Shown here piece by piece: positions 16,384-24,343 of a DNA stretch of 24,397 bases. The position numbers were made by a program, and so were the translations under genes. Below the pieces are notes generated by a model. That model was given only the letters and a program-made list of their open reading frames with translations, searched no databases and was not told the origin of the DNA. Origin of the DNA: UBA969 sp041694635 (GTDB lineage Bacteria > Planctomycetota > Planctomycetia > Gemmatales > Gemmataceae); NCBI GenBank assembly GCA_041694635.1, contig JBDNHI010000087.1, forward strand, positions 1 through 24,397, read 5' to 3'. Positions within the stretch are counted from its first letter, which is position 1. Every line of letters starts with the position of its first letter.

Positions 16384-17157
16384 TTGATCTTAAAACTTAT
16401 CCCGTCTAATGTTCACGGTTCTGATGATACCAATTATCAATATCTTACTTCGTTTTTGGTAAATAATGTGATTGCTATTGATGCTGGGTCGATCGGGTTC
16501 TATTCCTCACCGCAAGACCAAGAAAAGATTCGACACATTTTTTTGACCCATACCCATATGGATCATATTGCTTCGCTTCCTATTTTTATTGAAAATGTTT
16601 TTACAGGGAGGCCGGATCCCGTAATTGTTTATGGTTCTACCCCAGTCCTTGAAGGCATTCAATCTGACATTTTTAACAATCGCGTCTGGCCTGATTTTAT
16701 TGAACTTTCCAAAAACCCTGTTTCTCGTTTCATGGATACCAAACTGCTTGAACCTGGCCAAACCATTACCGTTGAAGGTATTTCAATCACGCCTATTTCA
16801 ATCAATCATGTGGTACCCACAGTTGCCTTTATCTTAGACGATGGCAAGCACTCTGTCGGGTATATAAGCGACACCGCAGAAACCGATGAAATCTGGGAGC
16901 ATCTTAATAAAAAAACGAATCTCAAAGCTGTTTTTCTTGAAGTAACTTTTCCTAATAATCTTCAATGGCTTGCAGATGTTTCAAAACATTTGACTGCTAA
17001 CACCTTTAAAAATGAACTTAAGAAACTGAAAAAAGATGTTTCAGTTTATGCGGTTCATATAAAGGGAAGATTCAGGGAGCAAGTGATTCAAGAAGTGCTG
17101 GATTTGGGTTTACCCAATGTTCAAATCATGAAGTTTCTCAAAGAATTAAAGTTCTAA
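16384..17157 (+). CDS. MBL-fold hydrolase, class II cyclic-nucleotide phosphodiesterase-like
   Basis: Metallo-beta-lactamase-fold protein of 257 residues, probably cytoplasmic (no signal peptide). The metal site is complete: HTHMDH (H56, H58, D60, H61), H142 in SINHVVP, D163 in YISDTAET and H225 in VYAVHIKG. The segment FLTHTHMDHIASLPIFIEN is close to that of class II 3',5'-cyclic nucleotide phosphodiesterases of the yeast PDE1 / CpdP type, as are the early TSFLVNNVIAIDAGS and the late AVHIKG. Cyclic-nucleotide hydrolysis is therefore the best guess, but other MBL hydrolases share the fold. Translation begins at TTG 16384, set by a perfect GGAGG. The gene stands 97 bp after the ThuA-like gene and ends in a strong bidirectional terminator. 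Confidence 0.82.
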   Translation: MILKLIPSNVHGSDDTNYQYLTSFLVNNVIAIDAGSIGFYSSPQDQEKIRHIFLTHTHMDHIASLPIFIENVFTGRPDPVIVYGSTPVLEGIQSDIFNNRVWPDFIELSKNPVSRFMDTKLLEPGQTITVEGISITPISINHVVPTVAFILDDGKHSVGYISDTAETDEIWEHLNKKTNLKAVFLEVTFPNNLQWLADVSKHLTANTFKNELKKLKKDVSVYAVHIKGRFREQVIQEVLDLGLPNVQIMKFLKELKF

Positions 17158-17172
17158 TAATTTTTCTTGTAA

Positions 17173-17210
17173 AATAAAAGCCATCGAGGTTAACCTCGAT
17201 GGCTTTTATT
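17173..17210. terminator. Bidirectional terminator, 38-bp perfect palindrome
   Basis: AATAAAAGCCATCGAGGTT and its exact reverse complement meet at the centre GGTTAACC with no spacer. The ends are A-rich on one side and T-rich on the other, so each strand yields a GC-containing stem followed by T residues. It lies 15 bp after the MBL-fold gene and 18 bp after the aconitase stop on the other strand, and serves both. Confidence 0.9.
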
Positions 17211-17228
17211 GTTTTATTATTAAAACTT

Positions 17229-19940
17229 TTATTTCGAAGTTTCTAGCAACTGACGAAGCACATAGCGAAGAATTCCACCATGCTTGTAATAAAGCACTTC
17301 CTGAGGTGTATCGATGCGAACGATGGCTTTGAATTCTTTGTTATTAGCTTTAACAGAAATCGTTTTCCCTGGTGCGAAGTCTGCGCTTTCAAGGATTGCA
17401 GCAAGGCCAGAGACATCATAAATTTCTTCGCCATTAAGTCCAAGAGAAGCAGCATTTTGCCCTATGGGAAATTGTAAAGGAAGAATTCCCATGCCGACCA
17501 GATTGCTACGATGAATGCGCTCGTAGCTTTCAGCAATAACTACTTTTACGCCTAGTAATGCGGGGCCCTTAGCAGCCCAATCGCGAGAACTGCCCGAGCC
17601 ATATTCTTTCCCTGCAAGAATCGCTAAAGGAATTTTCTCTGCTTGGTATTTGAACGAAGCATCAAAAATTGTCATCCCTTCCCCCGAGGGCAGGTATCTG
17701 GTGAAACCGCCTTCGGTGCCTGGTGCAAGCAGGTTTTTTAAGCGGATATTAGCGAAAGTGCCACGCACCATAACTTCGTGATTCCCTCTTCGTGCGCCAT
17801 AGCTATTGAAGTCAGAAGCGGGCACGCCACGCTCTTGCAGATATTTGCCTGCGGGGCTATCTTTTTTAATATTACCAGCGGGGGAAATATGGTCGGTGGT
17901 AATGCTATCGCCTAAAACCGCAAGAACCCGAACGCCTTTGAGGTCGGAAATAGCCTCAGGGTTACGAGGCATATTTTCAAAATAAGGAGGGTGCTTCACA
18001 TAGGTGGAATTAGGTTCCCAAGCATATTGATTACCAGTGGGCACGGGTAGTTCGCGCCAAGCTGGGTCGCCTAAAAAGACTTCGCCATATTCTTTGGTAA
18101 ACATTTCGGGCTTCACACAAGTTGCAACCGCATCGTGAATTTCTTGTGTGGTGGGCCATATATCTTTAAGAAACACAGGTTTGCCATCGTTTCCATCACC
18201 TAGTGGTTCTGAAGTAAAATCAATATCGGCCCTACCTGCAAGGGCGTAGGCTACAACGAGTGGTGGTGATGCCAGATAGTTAGCACGAACTTCTGGATGA
18301 ACCCTGCCTTCGAAGTTTCTATTTCCGCTAAGTACTGCCGAGACAATCAGCTGGCCTTCTTCGATGCCCTTAGAAACCGGTTCAGGAAGAGGCCCACTAT
18401 TTCCAATACAAGTAGTGCAACCGTATCCCACCAGATTAAAACGAAGTTGCTCGAGGTCTTTCATAACCTGAGCTTCAACTAAATAATCGGTGACAACTTT
18501 AGATCCCGGGGCAAGGCTTGTTTTAACCCAAGGTTTCGTTTGCAGTCCTTTAGCAACAGCTTTCTTTGCAACAAGTCCTGCTGCCAACATTACCGAGGGA
18601 TTTGATGTGTTGGTGCAACTAGTAATTGCAGCAATAACGACGGAACCGTGTTTTAATACATTTGTTTTGCCATCAAGTGTGATGGTTACTTGAGAATTAA
18701 TGGTTGGAGCACTAACCCCGGGCTTAGGTTTTGCTTTTGCCATTAAGCCGGGTAGAGCGGTTTCAAATGATTTTTTCATATCGTATAAGCGAACGCGATC
18801 TTGTGGCCTAGTGGGCCCAGCAAGGCAGGGTTCAATCACTTTTAGATCTAATTCCATCGTGCTGGAATAACTAGCTTCGGGTGTTAAGGCATCGTGGAAC
18901 ATGCCTTGTTCCTTCATATACGCTTCGGTAAGAGCAACAAGAACGGCCGGCCTGCCAGAAAATTTCATAAACCGAATAGTTTCAGCATCAACGGGAAAAA
19001 TTCCACAAGTTGCTCCATATTCGGGTGCCATGTTTGCGATGGTTGCCCGATCTGCTAATGGTAATTCAGCAAGGCCTGGGCCGTAAAATTCAACAAACTT
19101 CCCTACCACCCCTTTCTTGCGAAGCATTTCGGTTACCGTTAAAACCAAGTCGGTTGCAGTTGCTCCTTCAGGCAATTTGCCTGTTAACTTAAAGCCCACA
19201 ACTTCTGGAATCAGCATCGATACAGGTTGACCCAACATAGCAGCTTCTGCTTCAATTCCGCCCACACCCCAGCCTAAAACCCCTAATCCGTTGATCATAG
19301 TGGTGTGCGAATCGGTGCCTACTAAAGTATCTGGGTAAGCATAGTTTTTGCCTTGAATGGTTGAAGCCATCACCACCCTAGCGAGATATTCTAAGTTTAC
19401 TTGGTGTACGATACCGGTTTCTGGGGGCACGACTTTGAAGTTATCGAAACCGTTTTGGCCCCAGCGCAGAAAAGCATAGCGTTCGCGATTTCTCTTGAAC
19501 TCCAGATCCGAGTTTCTCTTGAAGGAAAGATTATTACCAAAGTCATCTACCTGCACCGAATGATCGATCACGAGTTCTGCAGGGCAAAGAGGGTTGATTT
19601 TAGTTGGGTCGCCCCCCATTAATTTCATCGCATCGCGCATAGCTGCCAAATCTACCACTGCGGGCACACCGGTGAAATCCTGAAGCAATACGCGGGCTGG
19701 TGTGAAGCTGATTTCTTTGTTTGGAATACCTTTGGGGTCCCAATTTGCCAGAGCTTCAATATCCTTATTGGTTACGCTTAAACCATCTTCAGTTCTTAAC
19801 AGATTTTCAAGTAATATTTTTAAAGAGAAGGGCAACTTCTTTATCTGGGGAAGTTTTTTCTCTAACTGCTTTAATGAAAAATAGTGATAGGTTTTCCCTA
19901 ATACATCTAACTTGGTTTCTGTGCCAAAACTGTTTTTCAT
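17229..19940 (-). CDS. acnA: Aconitate hydratase A
   Basis: Tricarboxylic-acid-cycle enzyme interconverting citrate and isocitrate through cis-aconitate, cytoplasmic, with a [4Fe-4S] cluster. The 903 residues fit the AcnA/IRP type (E. coli AcnA 891). Motifs: LLQDFTGVPAVVDLAAMRDA (85-104), PAELVIDHSVQVD (120-132), LVGTDSHTTMINGLGVLGWG, cluster cysteines C442 (ITSCTNTSNP), C508 and C511 (GYGCTTCIGNSGPL), and the swivelling domain motifs GDSITTDHISPAG, SYGARRGNHEVM and GSGSSRDWAAKGP. ATG 19940 is preferred to the in-frame start 63 bp upstream because AAGGA precedes it and the family N-terminus begins here. The gene is alone on its strand, flanked by a palindromic terminator and a 220-bp divergent gap; no iron-responsive site could be recognised. 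Confidence 0.97.
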   Translation of the reverse strand: MKNSFGTETKLDVLGKTYHYFSLKQLEKKLPQIKKLPFSLKILLENLLRTEDGLSVTNKDIEALANWDPKGIPNKEISFTPARVLLQDFTGVPAVVDLAAMRDAMKLMGGDPTKINPLCPAELVIDHSVQVDDFGNNLSFKRNSDLEFKRNRERYAFLRWGQNGFDNFKVVPPETGIVHQVNLEYLARVVMASTIQGKNYAYPDTLVGTDSHTTMINGLGVLGWGVGGIEAEAAMLGQPVSMLIPEVVGFKLTGKLPEGATATDLVLTVTEMLRKKGVVGKFVEFYGPGLAELPLADRATIANMAPEYGATCGIFPVDAETIRFMKFSGRPAVLVALTEAYMKEQGMFHDALTPEASYSSTMELDLKVIEPCLAGPTRPQDRVRLYDMKKSFETALPGLMAKAKPKPGVSAPTINSQVTITLDGKTNVLKHGSVVIAAITSCTNTSNPSVMLAAGLVAKKAVAKGLQTKPWVKTSLAPGSKVVTDYLVEAQVMKDLEQLRFNLVGYGCTTCIGNSGPLPEPVSKGIEEGQLIVSAVLSGNRNFEGRVHPEVRANYLASPPLVVAYALAGRADIDFTSEPLGDGNDGKPVFLKDIWPTTQEIHDAVATCVKPEMFTKEYGEVFLGDPAWRELPVPTGNQYAWEPNSTYVKHPPYFENMPRNPEAISDLKGVRVLAVLGDSITTDHISPAGNIKKDSPAGKYLQERGVPASDFNSYGARRGNHEVMVRGTFANIRLKNLLAPGTEGGFTRYLPSGEGMTIFDASFKYQAEKIPLAILAGKEYGSGSSRDWAAKGPALLGVKVVIAESYERIHRSNLVGMGILPLQFPIGQNAASLGLNGEEIYDVSGLAAILESADFAPGKTISVKANNKEFKAIVRIDTPQEVLYYKHGGILRYVLRQLLETSK

Positions 19941-20160
19941 AATCGTTAATTCCTTTGGTTTAGTGACTTCTATTATTCTCTTGATGATTACCCTATAAGG
20001 CAACCATTCTTACCTCGGTTTATTGCTTTTGTAAATTTTCCATTGCAATGCATTTATAAGCGTGTTAGTTTATTAAATACAGGTTTATTGAACTAAAGAA
20101 GTTCAACTTAAAATAAATCTCTCCCTAAGTTTATCATCACATTTATTGCTGGGGGATTCT

Positions 20161-21138
20161 ATGTCTAAGAAAAAAGTTGGATTTACACTTATCGAATTGT
20201 TGGTTGTTATTGCAATAATAGCTATTTTAATAGGTTTACTGCTGCCTGCGGTGCAAAAAGTGCGCGAAGCAGCCGCAAGGGCTACCTGTTCAAATCACCT
20301 TAAACAAATCGGGCTGGCCCTTCATAATTATTTAAATGCTTTTACCAGATTCCCATCGGGATGCCCAAATTCAGCAACTTGGGGCCCCAGCCCTCTGGTG
20401 CTTTTAATGCCTTATGTGGAGCAGGAAGCCATTTTTAGAGGCTACGATATCACAGCTTCTTCGGGCGCTTCTGCCAGTGCCAACGACCCTGTTTCAATCT
20501 TTAAGTTGAAATTATTGAGGTGCCCATCGGATCCCAACCCTGCTGTTGACACATTTTATGGTTGGACCAATTACCACACCAACCATGGGTCATGGGTCGG
20601 GGTCCCTGGTTGGGATGGAGTATTCGGCCCAAATTTCGCAGCTGGAGGCAAACCCGCTGCCATTACCGTTGGTACTAAAGATCTTGTCGATGGTATGAGT
20701 AATACTTCCGCTTTTTCTGAAGTATGTAATGGTCCCTTCAGCAACACCGCGCCTTGGGAACCTCGCACCGATTGCTTCGAAGGCGGTTCTACCACTCAAA
20801 CTTCTATTACCGCTGCTCGTTCTTATTTCACCAATCGAAACTGGAAAACCGCTGGCGGACCTGCAGGGTGGACCGATTGGCGCTACCGCGGTTACCCTTG
20901 GCGTGAAGGTTCTATTTGGCGTAACGGCTATAACCACCTTCTTCCTCCTAACAGCCCCTGCTGGAGGCCTAATGGCGATTGGTGGCAACTCGTTAGCCCC
21001 GCTAGTAGTTTTCATACAGGCGGTGCTTCTACCGTTATGTGCGATGGTTCTGTTAAATTTGTCAACCAAAATATCGACCCCGCTTCTTGGACCGCTATGG
21101 GTACCCGCAATGGCGAAGAGGTTGTTCAACTTCCTTAA
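20161..21138 (+). CDS. Prepilin-type DUF1559 protein with H-X9-DG motif
   Basis: Member of the large planctomycete DUF1559 family of type IV pilin-like proteins, 325 residues. The N-terminus has a prepilin peptidase site, K-V-G-FTLIELLVVIAII, with cleavage expected after the Gly and methylation of the Phe, followed by a hydrophobic helix ending in LLLPAVQ. The family block VREAAARATCSNHLKQIGLA comes next, and the C-terminal motif is H-TGGASTVMC-DG, exactly H-X9-DG. These genes occur in tens to hundreds of copies in planctomycete genomes and their function is unknown; a pseudopilin or surface-fibre role is likely. ATG 20161 follows a G-rich site (GGGGGA); the in-frame TTG 20146 is less likely. 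A small lipoprotein gene follows after 18 bp. Confidence 0.94.
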   Translation: MSKKKVGFTLIELLVVIAIIAILIGLLLPAVQKVREAAARATCSNHLKQIGLALHNYLNAFTRFPSGCPNSATWGPSPLVLLMPYVEQEAIFRGYDITASSGASASANDPVSIFKLKLLRCPSDPNPAVDTFYGWTNYHTNHGSWVGVPGWDGVFGPNFAAGGKPAAITVGTKDLVDGMSNTSAFSEVCNGPFSNTAPWEPRTDCFEGGSTTQTSITAARSYFTNRNWKTAGGPAGWTDWRYRGYPWREGSIWRNGYNHLLPPNSPCWRPNGDWWQLVSPASSFHTGGASTVMCDGSVKFVNQNIDPASWTAMGTRNGEEVVQLP

Positions 21139-21156
21139 ACTTTTAGGCTAATTTTT

Positions 21157-21318
21157 ATGAATGCTTTTATTTACTTGTTTCTTTTGCCTTGCTCGTTTTT
21201 CTTGCTTGGTTGTGGCTCTGATAATAAACCTAATGACCAAGATAAGCTTCAACAAGAATTTAACGACCTGCAAAAAGCTCGTCAAAAAGAAGATCCCTTT
21301 GCTGGTAAACGAAAATAA
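21157..21318 (+). CDS. Small lipoprotein downstream of the DUF1559 gene
   Basis: A 53-residue gene, easily missed because of its size. It encodes a short hydrophobic signal (FIYLFLLPCSFFLLGC) ending in a lipobox L-L-G-C with C19 as the lipidated residue, followed by a charged, mostly helical tail rich in Gln, Lys and Asp (DKLQQEFNDLQKARQKEDPF). Only 18 bp separate it from the DUF1559 stop, so it is very likely co-transcribed. The ribosome binding site is weak (AGG). No function can be assigned; a periplasmic or membrane-tethered helper for the pilin-like protein is an inference. Short lipoproteins next to DUF1559 genes are something I recall from other planctomycetes, but I could not check. 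Confidence 0.72.
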   Translation: MNAFIYLFLLPCSFFLLGCGSDNKPNDQDKLQQEFNDLQKARQKEDPFAGKRK

Positions 21319-21358
21319 TCTTCTTTCACGACTTTCCTTTATACCTTAAAACCAAGGT

Positions 21359-22219
21359 ATGAATCAGCGTGTAACCTTAAATCGAGCCATTTCTAAACTT
21401 GGATATGGCTCTCGTACCCAGGCAATGCTCTGGATTCGTGATCGTCTCGTTTCAATCGATGGTAAAATTTGTACTAACCCTCTTCAATGGGTTGACCTTG
21501 ATCTTCAGAAAATTACCATCTCGGGTTTTAGTAAACCCTCCGAGAAAACTTGTGTCCTGCTTTTACACAAACCGCCTGGTTTTATCACGACTCGGTCGGA
21601 TGAACTGGGGCGCCCTACCGTTTATGACTTGCTTCCTACAAACCTTGGTTATCTTTTCCCCGCAGGTAGACTAGATTTCGAAAGCGAAGGGCTTTTACTT
21701 TTCAGCAACGATTCCGCTATTACTAATCTGCTTACCGATCCAACCCACAATATTGAAAAAACTTATGCTGTTACCATCAGGGGTAAACTTGATTCTAAAG
21801 CGCTCGATGCTCTGCGATCTGGCATTAAGCTAACTCATAAATCAACTCTTCCTTGTAAGGTAAGGGTGCTAGAAGAATCTGAAGATACTAGTACTCTTGA
21901 GTTTATTTTAAATGAAGGGCAGAATCGGCAGATTCGGAAAATGATTCACGCAGTGGGAAGCAAAGTGAGAAAGTTAGTACGAATAAGGATCGGGGCTTTG
22001 CAATTGCAAGGTATCGAATCAGGAAAGTTTCGACTGCTAGGGCCTAAAGAAATACAAAAAATTATAAGGCTAGTGCCTGCCGTAATCGTAACACCGCTTG
22101 TTTTGAAACCAAAGCAATCTTCAGTAAAGGAACGGTTAACTCGGGGGAGGAAGCATAGTGATGGGCCAATCTCTGAAATTCGCTCTCGGAACGCAAAAAG
22201 TCGTCGGCAAGGGAGTTGA
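21359..22219 (+). CDS. RsuA/RluB-family pseudouridine synthase
   Basis: Converts a uridine of ribosomal RNA to pseudouridine. Of 286 residues, an S4 RNA-binding domain covers about 4-55 (RAISKLGYGSRTQAMLWIRD, VSIDGK), and the catalytic domain follows with LLLHKPPGFITTRSD, GRPTVYDLLP, and AGRLDFESEGLLLFSND, in which D106 is the catalytic Asp. LNEGQNRQIRKMIHAVG (184-200) and LVRIRIGALQL complete the fold. The family usually ends soon after a GKFRLLGPKEI segment (222-232); here about 52 further basic residues (235-286) overlap the 3' end of the convergent anti-sigma gene. RsuA (16S) versus RluB/RluE (23S) cannot be settled. ATG 21359 lies 40 bp after the lipoprotein gene; AAGG is only 1 nt before it, so initiation may be weak or coupled. 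Confidence 0.92.
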   Translation: MNQRVTLNRAISKLGYGSRTQAMLWIRDRLVSIDGKICTNPLQWVDLDLQKITISGFSKPSEKTCVLLLHKPPGFITTRSDELGRPTVYDLLPTNLGYLFPAGRLDFESEGLLLFSNDSAITNLLTDPTHNIEKTYAVTIRGKLDSKALDALRSGIKLTHKSTLPCKVRVLEESEDTSTLEFILNEGQNRQIRKMIHAVGSKVRKLVRIRIGALQLQGIESGKFRLLGPKEIQKIIRLVPAVIVTPLVLKPKQSSVKERLTRGRKHSDGPISEIRSRNAKSRRQGS

Positions 22220-22814
22220 CCAAGTTGCGTTGTTCGCCAAAAGTGATAAGTTTTTCTAAATCTTTTTCAAGAAGTTCTTGTAAGAAATCCGCCATCAGAC
22301 TTAGATTTTTCAAATCGTTTCGAGCGGCAAATTTAATCGCATCTTTGCGGGTTTCCGATGCTATTTGGGAAAGTGTATTCCATTTTTGAAGCGAGGTTTT
22401 TGCCTTTGAAATTGCACTGTTCTTGTAATGACGGAGCCCTGCTATGCTTTCTCGATCTATCGACTTAGGTAGAAATGATAATCCTACCGCTACTGAAAAA
22501 AGAAATGCAACTAGAGCCACTGCTAGTGCAAGTTTCTGTCTTGCCCGCTCTGGGTTGTTTTTGCGAAACTGTAATACCTTGGGTGAAGATAATTGCATAT
22601 TTCCTAGCTTGCTTTCAATTTTAATCAATCTGTTTTGAGGGCTAAAAAGACCGAGCGGGATTGGAATCCCTTCAACTAACTTTTCCATTTTAATCGCTTC
22701 TTGATGGTATTTAAAACAACTTGAGCAGTTCGAAAAATGCAGCATTAATTCAACACTAGGCTGATTGATATCATCTGCTTGGAGAAGTTGTTGTCGAATT
22801 TGATTGCAGTTCAT
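22062..22814 (-). CDS. Anti-sigma factor-like membrane protein with zinc-finger motif
   Basis: Probable anti-sigma factor of 250 residues. The cytoplasmic N-terminus has H26-x3-C30-x2-C33 (HFSNCSSC), the ZAS-type zinc-binding signature, with another Cys at position 3. A single membrane helix covers about 95-115 (LALAVALVAFLFSVAVGLSFL), and the remaining 135 residues outside the membrane are helical and charged, with no recognisable domain. The start ATG overlaps the stop of the sigma factor gene as ATGA, giving translational coupling, the classic layout for a sigma/anti-sigma pair. By family knowledge it would hold its sigma factor inactive at the membrane until a signal releases it. Its last 158 bp overlap the convergent pseudouridine synthase gene. 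Confidence 0.82.
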   Translation of the reverse strand: MNCNQIRQQLLQADDINQPSVELMLHFSNCSSCFKYHQEAIKMEKLVEGIPIPLGLFSPQNRLIKIESKLGNMQLSSPKVLQFRKNNPERARQKLALAVALVAFLFSVAVGLSFLPKSIDRESIAGLRHYKNSAISKAKTSLQKWNTLSQIASETRKDAIKFAARNDLKNLSLMADFLQELLEKDLEKLITFGEQRNLVNSLADDFLRSESEFQRLAHHYASSPELTVPLLKIALVSKQAVLRLRQALAL

Positions 22815-23416
22815 TTTAAATCTTCCCGAATATTTTCTAAGATTTCCATTAGTTTTTGCCTAGCTTTAAAAACACGCCAGCGAGCGGTTTCTTCAGTCGT
22901 GCTCAAAACCAATGCCATTTCTCGAAACGCCATTTCCTCACGAGTCCTTAACAGCAATGCAACTTTCCATTCTTCGGGCAATTTATCGATTGCTTCCGCA
23001 AGCTTTTTTGTTAACTCTTGGTTGTTTAACTGCTCTATAGGCCCCGCGCGTTTATCTTGTACATCAATGGGTAAAACCGAATTTCGACCTTTCCTATTTC
23101 GTACCCAGTTTGCATAGCCATTATGCGCAATTCGGAAAAGCCAAGCTTTCAAATTGCTATCGAGCCTTAATCTGCCAACTGCTTGAAATGCCCTTACAAA
23201 TGTATCTTGCACTAAATCTTCAGCTGCGTGTGATTCGTTCGTTAACCTAACTAACCAACGGAATAATGATTCGTTATAAAAAATCACTAATTGACTGAAT
23301 GCTTCTTTGTCACCTTGTACCAATTTTTCAAGGATTGGCGCAGGTGGTTGGGGCAAGAGATTTTCTTTGCCATTATTGAACTTCAAAATATCTGCCTGAA
23401 ATTCTTTAGGGCTCAA
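22811..23416 (-). CDS. ECF-type RNA polymerase sigma factor
   Basis: Sigma-70 family, extracytoplasmic-function type, 201 residues. After an N-terminal extension of about 30 residues with LPQPPAP, region 2 runs from about 38 to 105 (FYNESLFRWLVRL, AAEDLVQDTFVRAFQAV, NLKAWLFRIAHNGYANWVR), and region 4 from about 135 to 190 (IDKLPEEWKVALLLR, EMAFREMALVLSTTEETARWRVFKARQKL). Translation starts at TTG 23416, supported by GAGG at 23422-23425; no Met follows until region 4, so no other start is possible. It forms an operon with the anti-sigma-like gene through a 4-bp overlap. Its regulon is unknown; many ECF operons are self-activated, but no matching promoter could be found here. Confidence 0.93.
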   Translation of the reverse strand: MSPKEFQADILKFNNGKENLLPQPPAPILEKLVQGDKEAFSQLVIFYNESLFRWLVRLTNESHAAEDLVQDTFVRAFQAVGRLRLDSNLKAWLFRIAHNGYANWVRNRKGRNSVLPIDVQDKRAGPIEQLNNQELTKKLAEAIDKLPEEWKVALLLRTREEMAFREMALVLSTTEETARWRVFKARQKLMEILENIREDLK

Positions 23417-23421
23417 GTGAT

Positions 23422-23425
23422 CCTC
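23422..23425 (-). promoter_or_regulatory. Shine-Dalgarno site of the sigma factor TTG start
   Basis: GAGG on the minus strand lies 5 nt before TTG 23416 and is the main support for that uncommon start codon. The rest of the gap up to 23582 shows no terminator or promoter I can defend. Confidence 0.65.
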
Positions 23426-23582
23426 AATTCGCCCAAAGTTGTCTCTTAAACAACATTCAGGAAAACTCTTCTTGCATAAAACACTTAGAAGGGCTTTTCG
23501 TTGGTAAAATCTTCGAAAAAGAACCTACCAACCTTATGAATATTTTAAATGATTCTAACTTAATTCTATTTACAGCAAGAGT

Positions 23583-24110
23583 TTATGTCGCAATTTCTGG
23601 GAAGGACTTAAGTAACTTTCCGATTTTCGGCGCCACCACAGCTTGACAATAACCCTGCAAAGGATTGTTTGAAAAATAATGCTGATGGTACTCTTCTGCA
23701 GGGTGAAAAATAGGTAGGGCTTCGACTTGGGTTACCAAAGGCTTGAACCAAACCCCTGAAGCATTTACTTCTGCAATCTTATCTTCTGCAACTTTTTTCT
23801 GGTTTTCATCGTGATACAAAATTATTGACCGATATTGAGTTCCCTCATCGGCCCCTTGTCGATTGAGTGTGGTCGGGTCGTGCATAACAAAAAATAAATC
23901 TAAAAGTGTAGCGAAGGTAATTTTATCAGGGTTGAATTCAATTTGTATAACTTCAGCGTGACCAGTTTTTCCCCCGCATACTAAAGTATAAGTAGGGCTA
24001 GGATGTTGGCCTGCCGTATAGCCTGAAACCACAGAAGTCACGCCTTTAACTCGCTCGAAAACAGCTTCTAGGCACCAGAAACACCCACCGCCAATTGTTG
24101 CAAGGGCCAT
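23583..24110 (-). CDS. msrA: Peptide methionine-(S)-sulfoxide reductase MsrA
   Basis: Repairs oxidised methionine by reducing methionine-S-sulfoxide, with electrons from thioredoxin; cytoplasmic. The 175 residues form a compact MsrA without the N-terminal extension of the E. coli enzyme. The active-site motif GGCFWC is at 8-13 (catalytic C10), followed by VSGYTAGQHPSPTY, GHAEVIQIEFNPD, LFFVMHDPTTLNRQGADEGTQYRS (spanning 72-95) and FHPAEEYHQHYF (135-146). C155 in GYCQAVV is the probable resolving Cys. A G-rich ribosome binding site (GGGGGA) precedes ATG 24110. It lies upstream of the sigma factor gene on the same strand with a 166-bp gap, so co-transcription is possible but unsupported. Confidence 0.96.
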   Translation of the reverse strand: MALATIGGGCFWCLEAVFERVKGVTSVVSGYTAGQHPSPTYTLVCGGKTGHAEVIQIEFNPDKITFATLLDLFFVMHDPTTLNRQGADEGTQYRSIILYHDENQKKVAEDKIAEVNASGVWFKPLVTQVEALPIFHPAEEYHQHYFSNNPLQGYCQAVVAPKIGKLLKSFPEIAT

Positions 24111-24314
24111 AAGACAGTTCCCCCGTGGGTTTGAAATTCAACTAGGGAATAGCATTCTTATATCACTTTAGCCTTTAAAAAATCACATTTCCATATCTTA
24201 TGTCGAAAAAGTACTAAAATTAATGTTTGGGGGTATTGTTGCTGTTTTTGTTTCTTGATAGCCCAAGCCGTTAAAATCCTAATACGCAATTATAATAAAA
24301 AGGACTGGCTTGAA

Positions 24315-24343
24315 TTGACGATGGGGTTAGTTTCAAGTATCCT
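24315..24343 (+). promoter_or_regulatory. Putative sigma-70 promoter pointing out of the window
   Basis: TTGACG (24315-24320) and TATCCT (24338-24343) are separated by exactly 17 bp in an otherwise AT-rich, gene-free 287 bp (24111-24397). It would drive a gene beyond the right edge. A match of this quality can arise by chance. Confidence 0.3.

Noticed and set aside
20590..21129. 179-residue minus-strand frame opposite the DUF1559 gene
   Set aside because: It is an antisense shadow of a strongly supported gene with no motif or ribosome binding site of its own.
22779..23117. 112-residue plus-strand frame opposite the sigma factor
   Set aside because: It covers sigma region 2 and the anti-sigma start in antisense; the Ser/Asn-rich translation is typical of a shadow.
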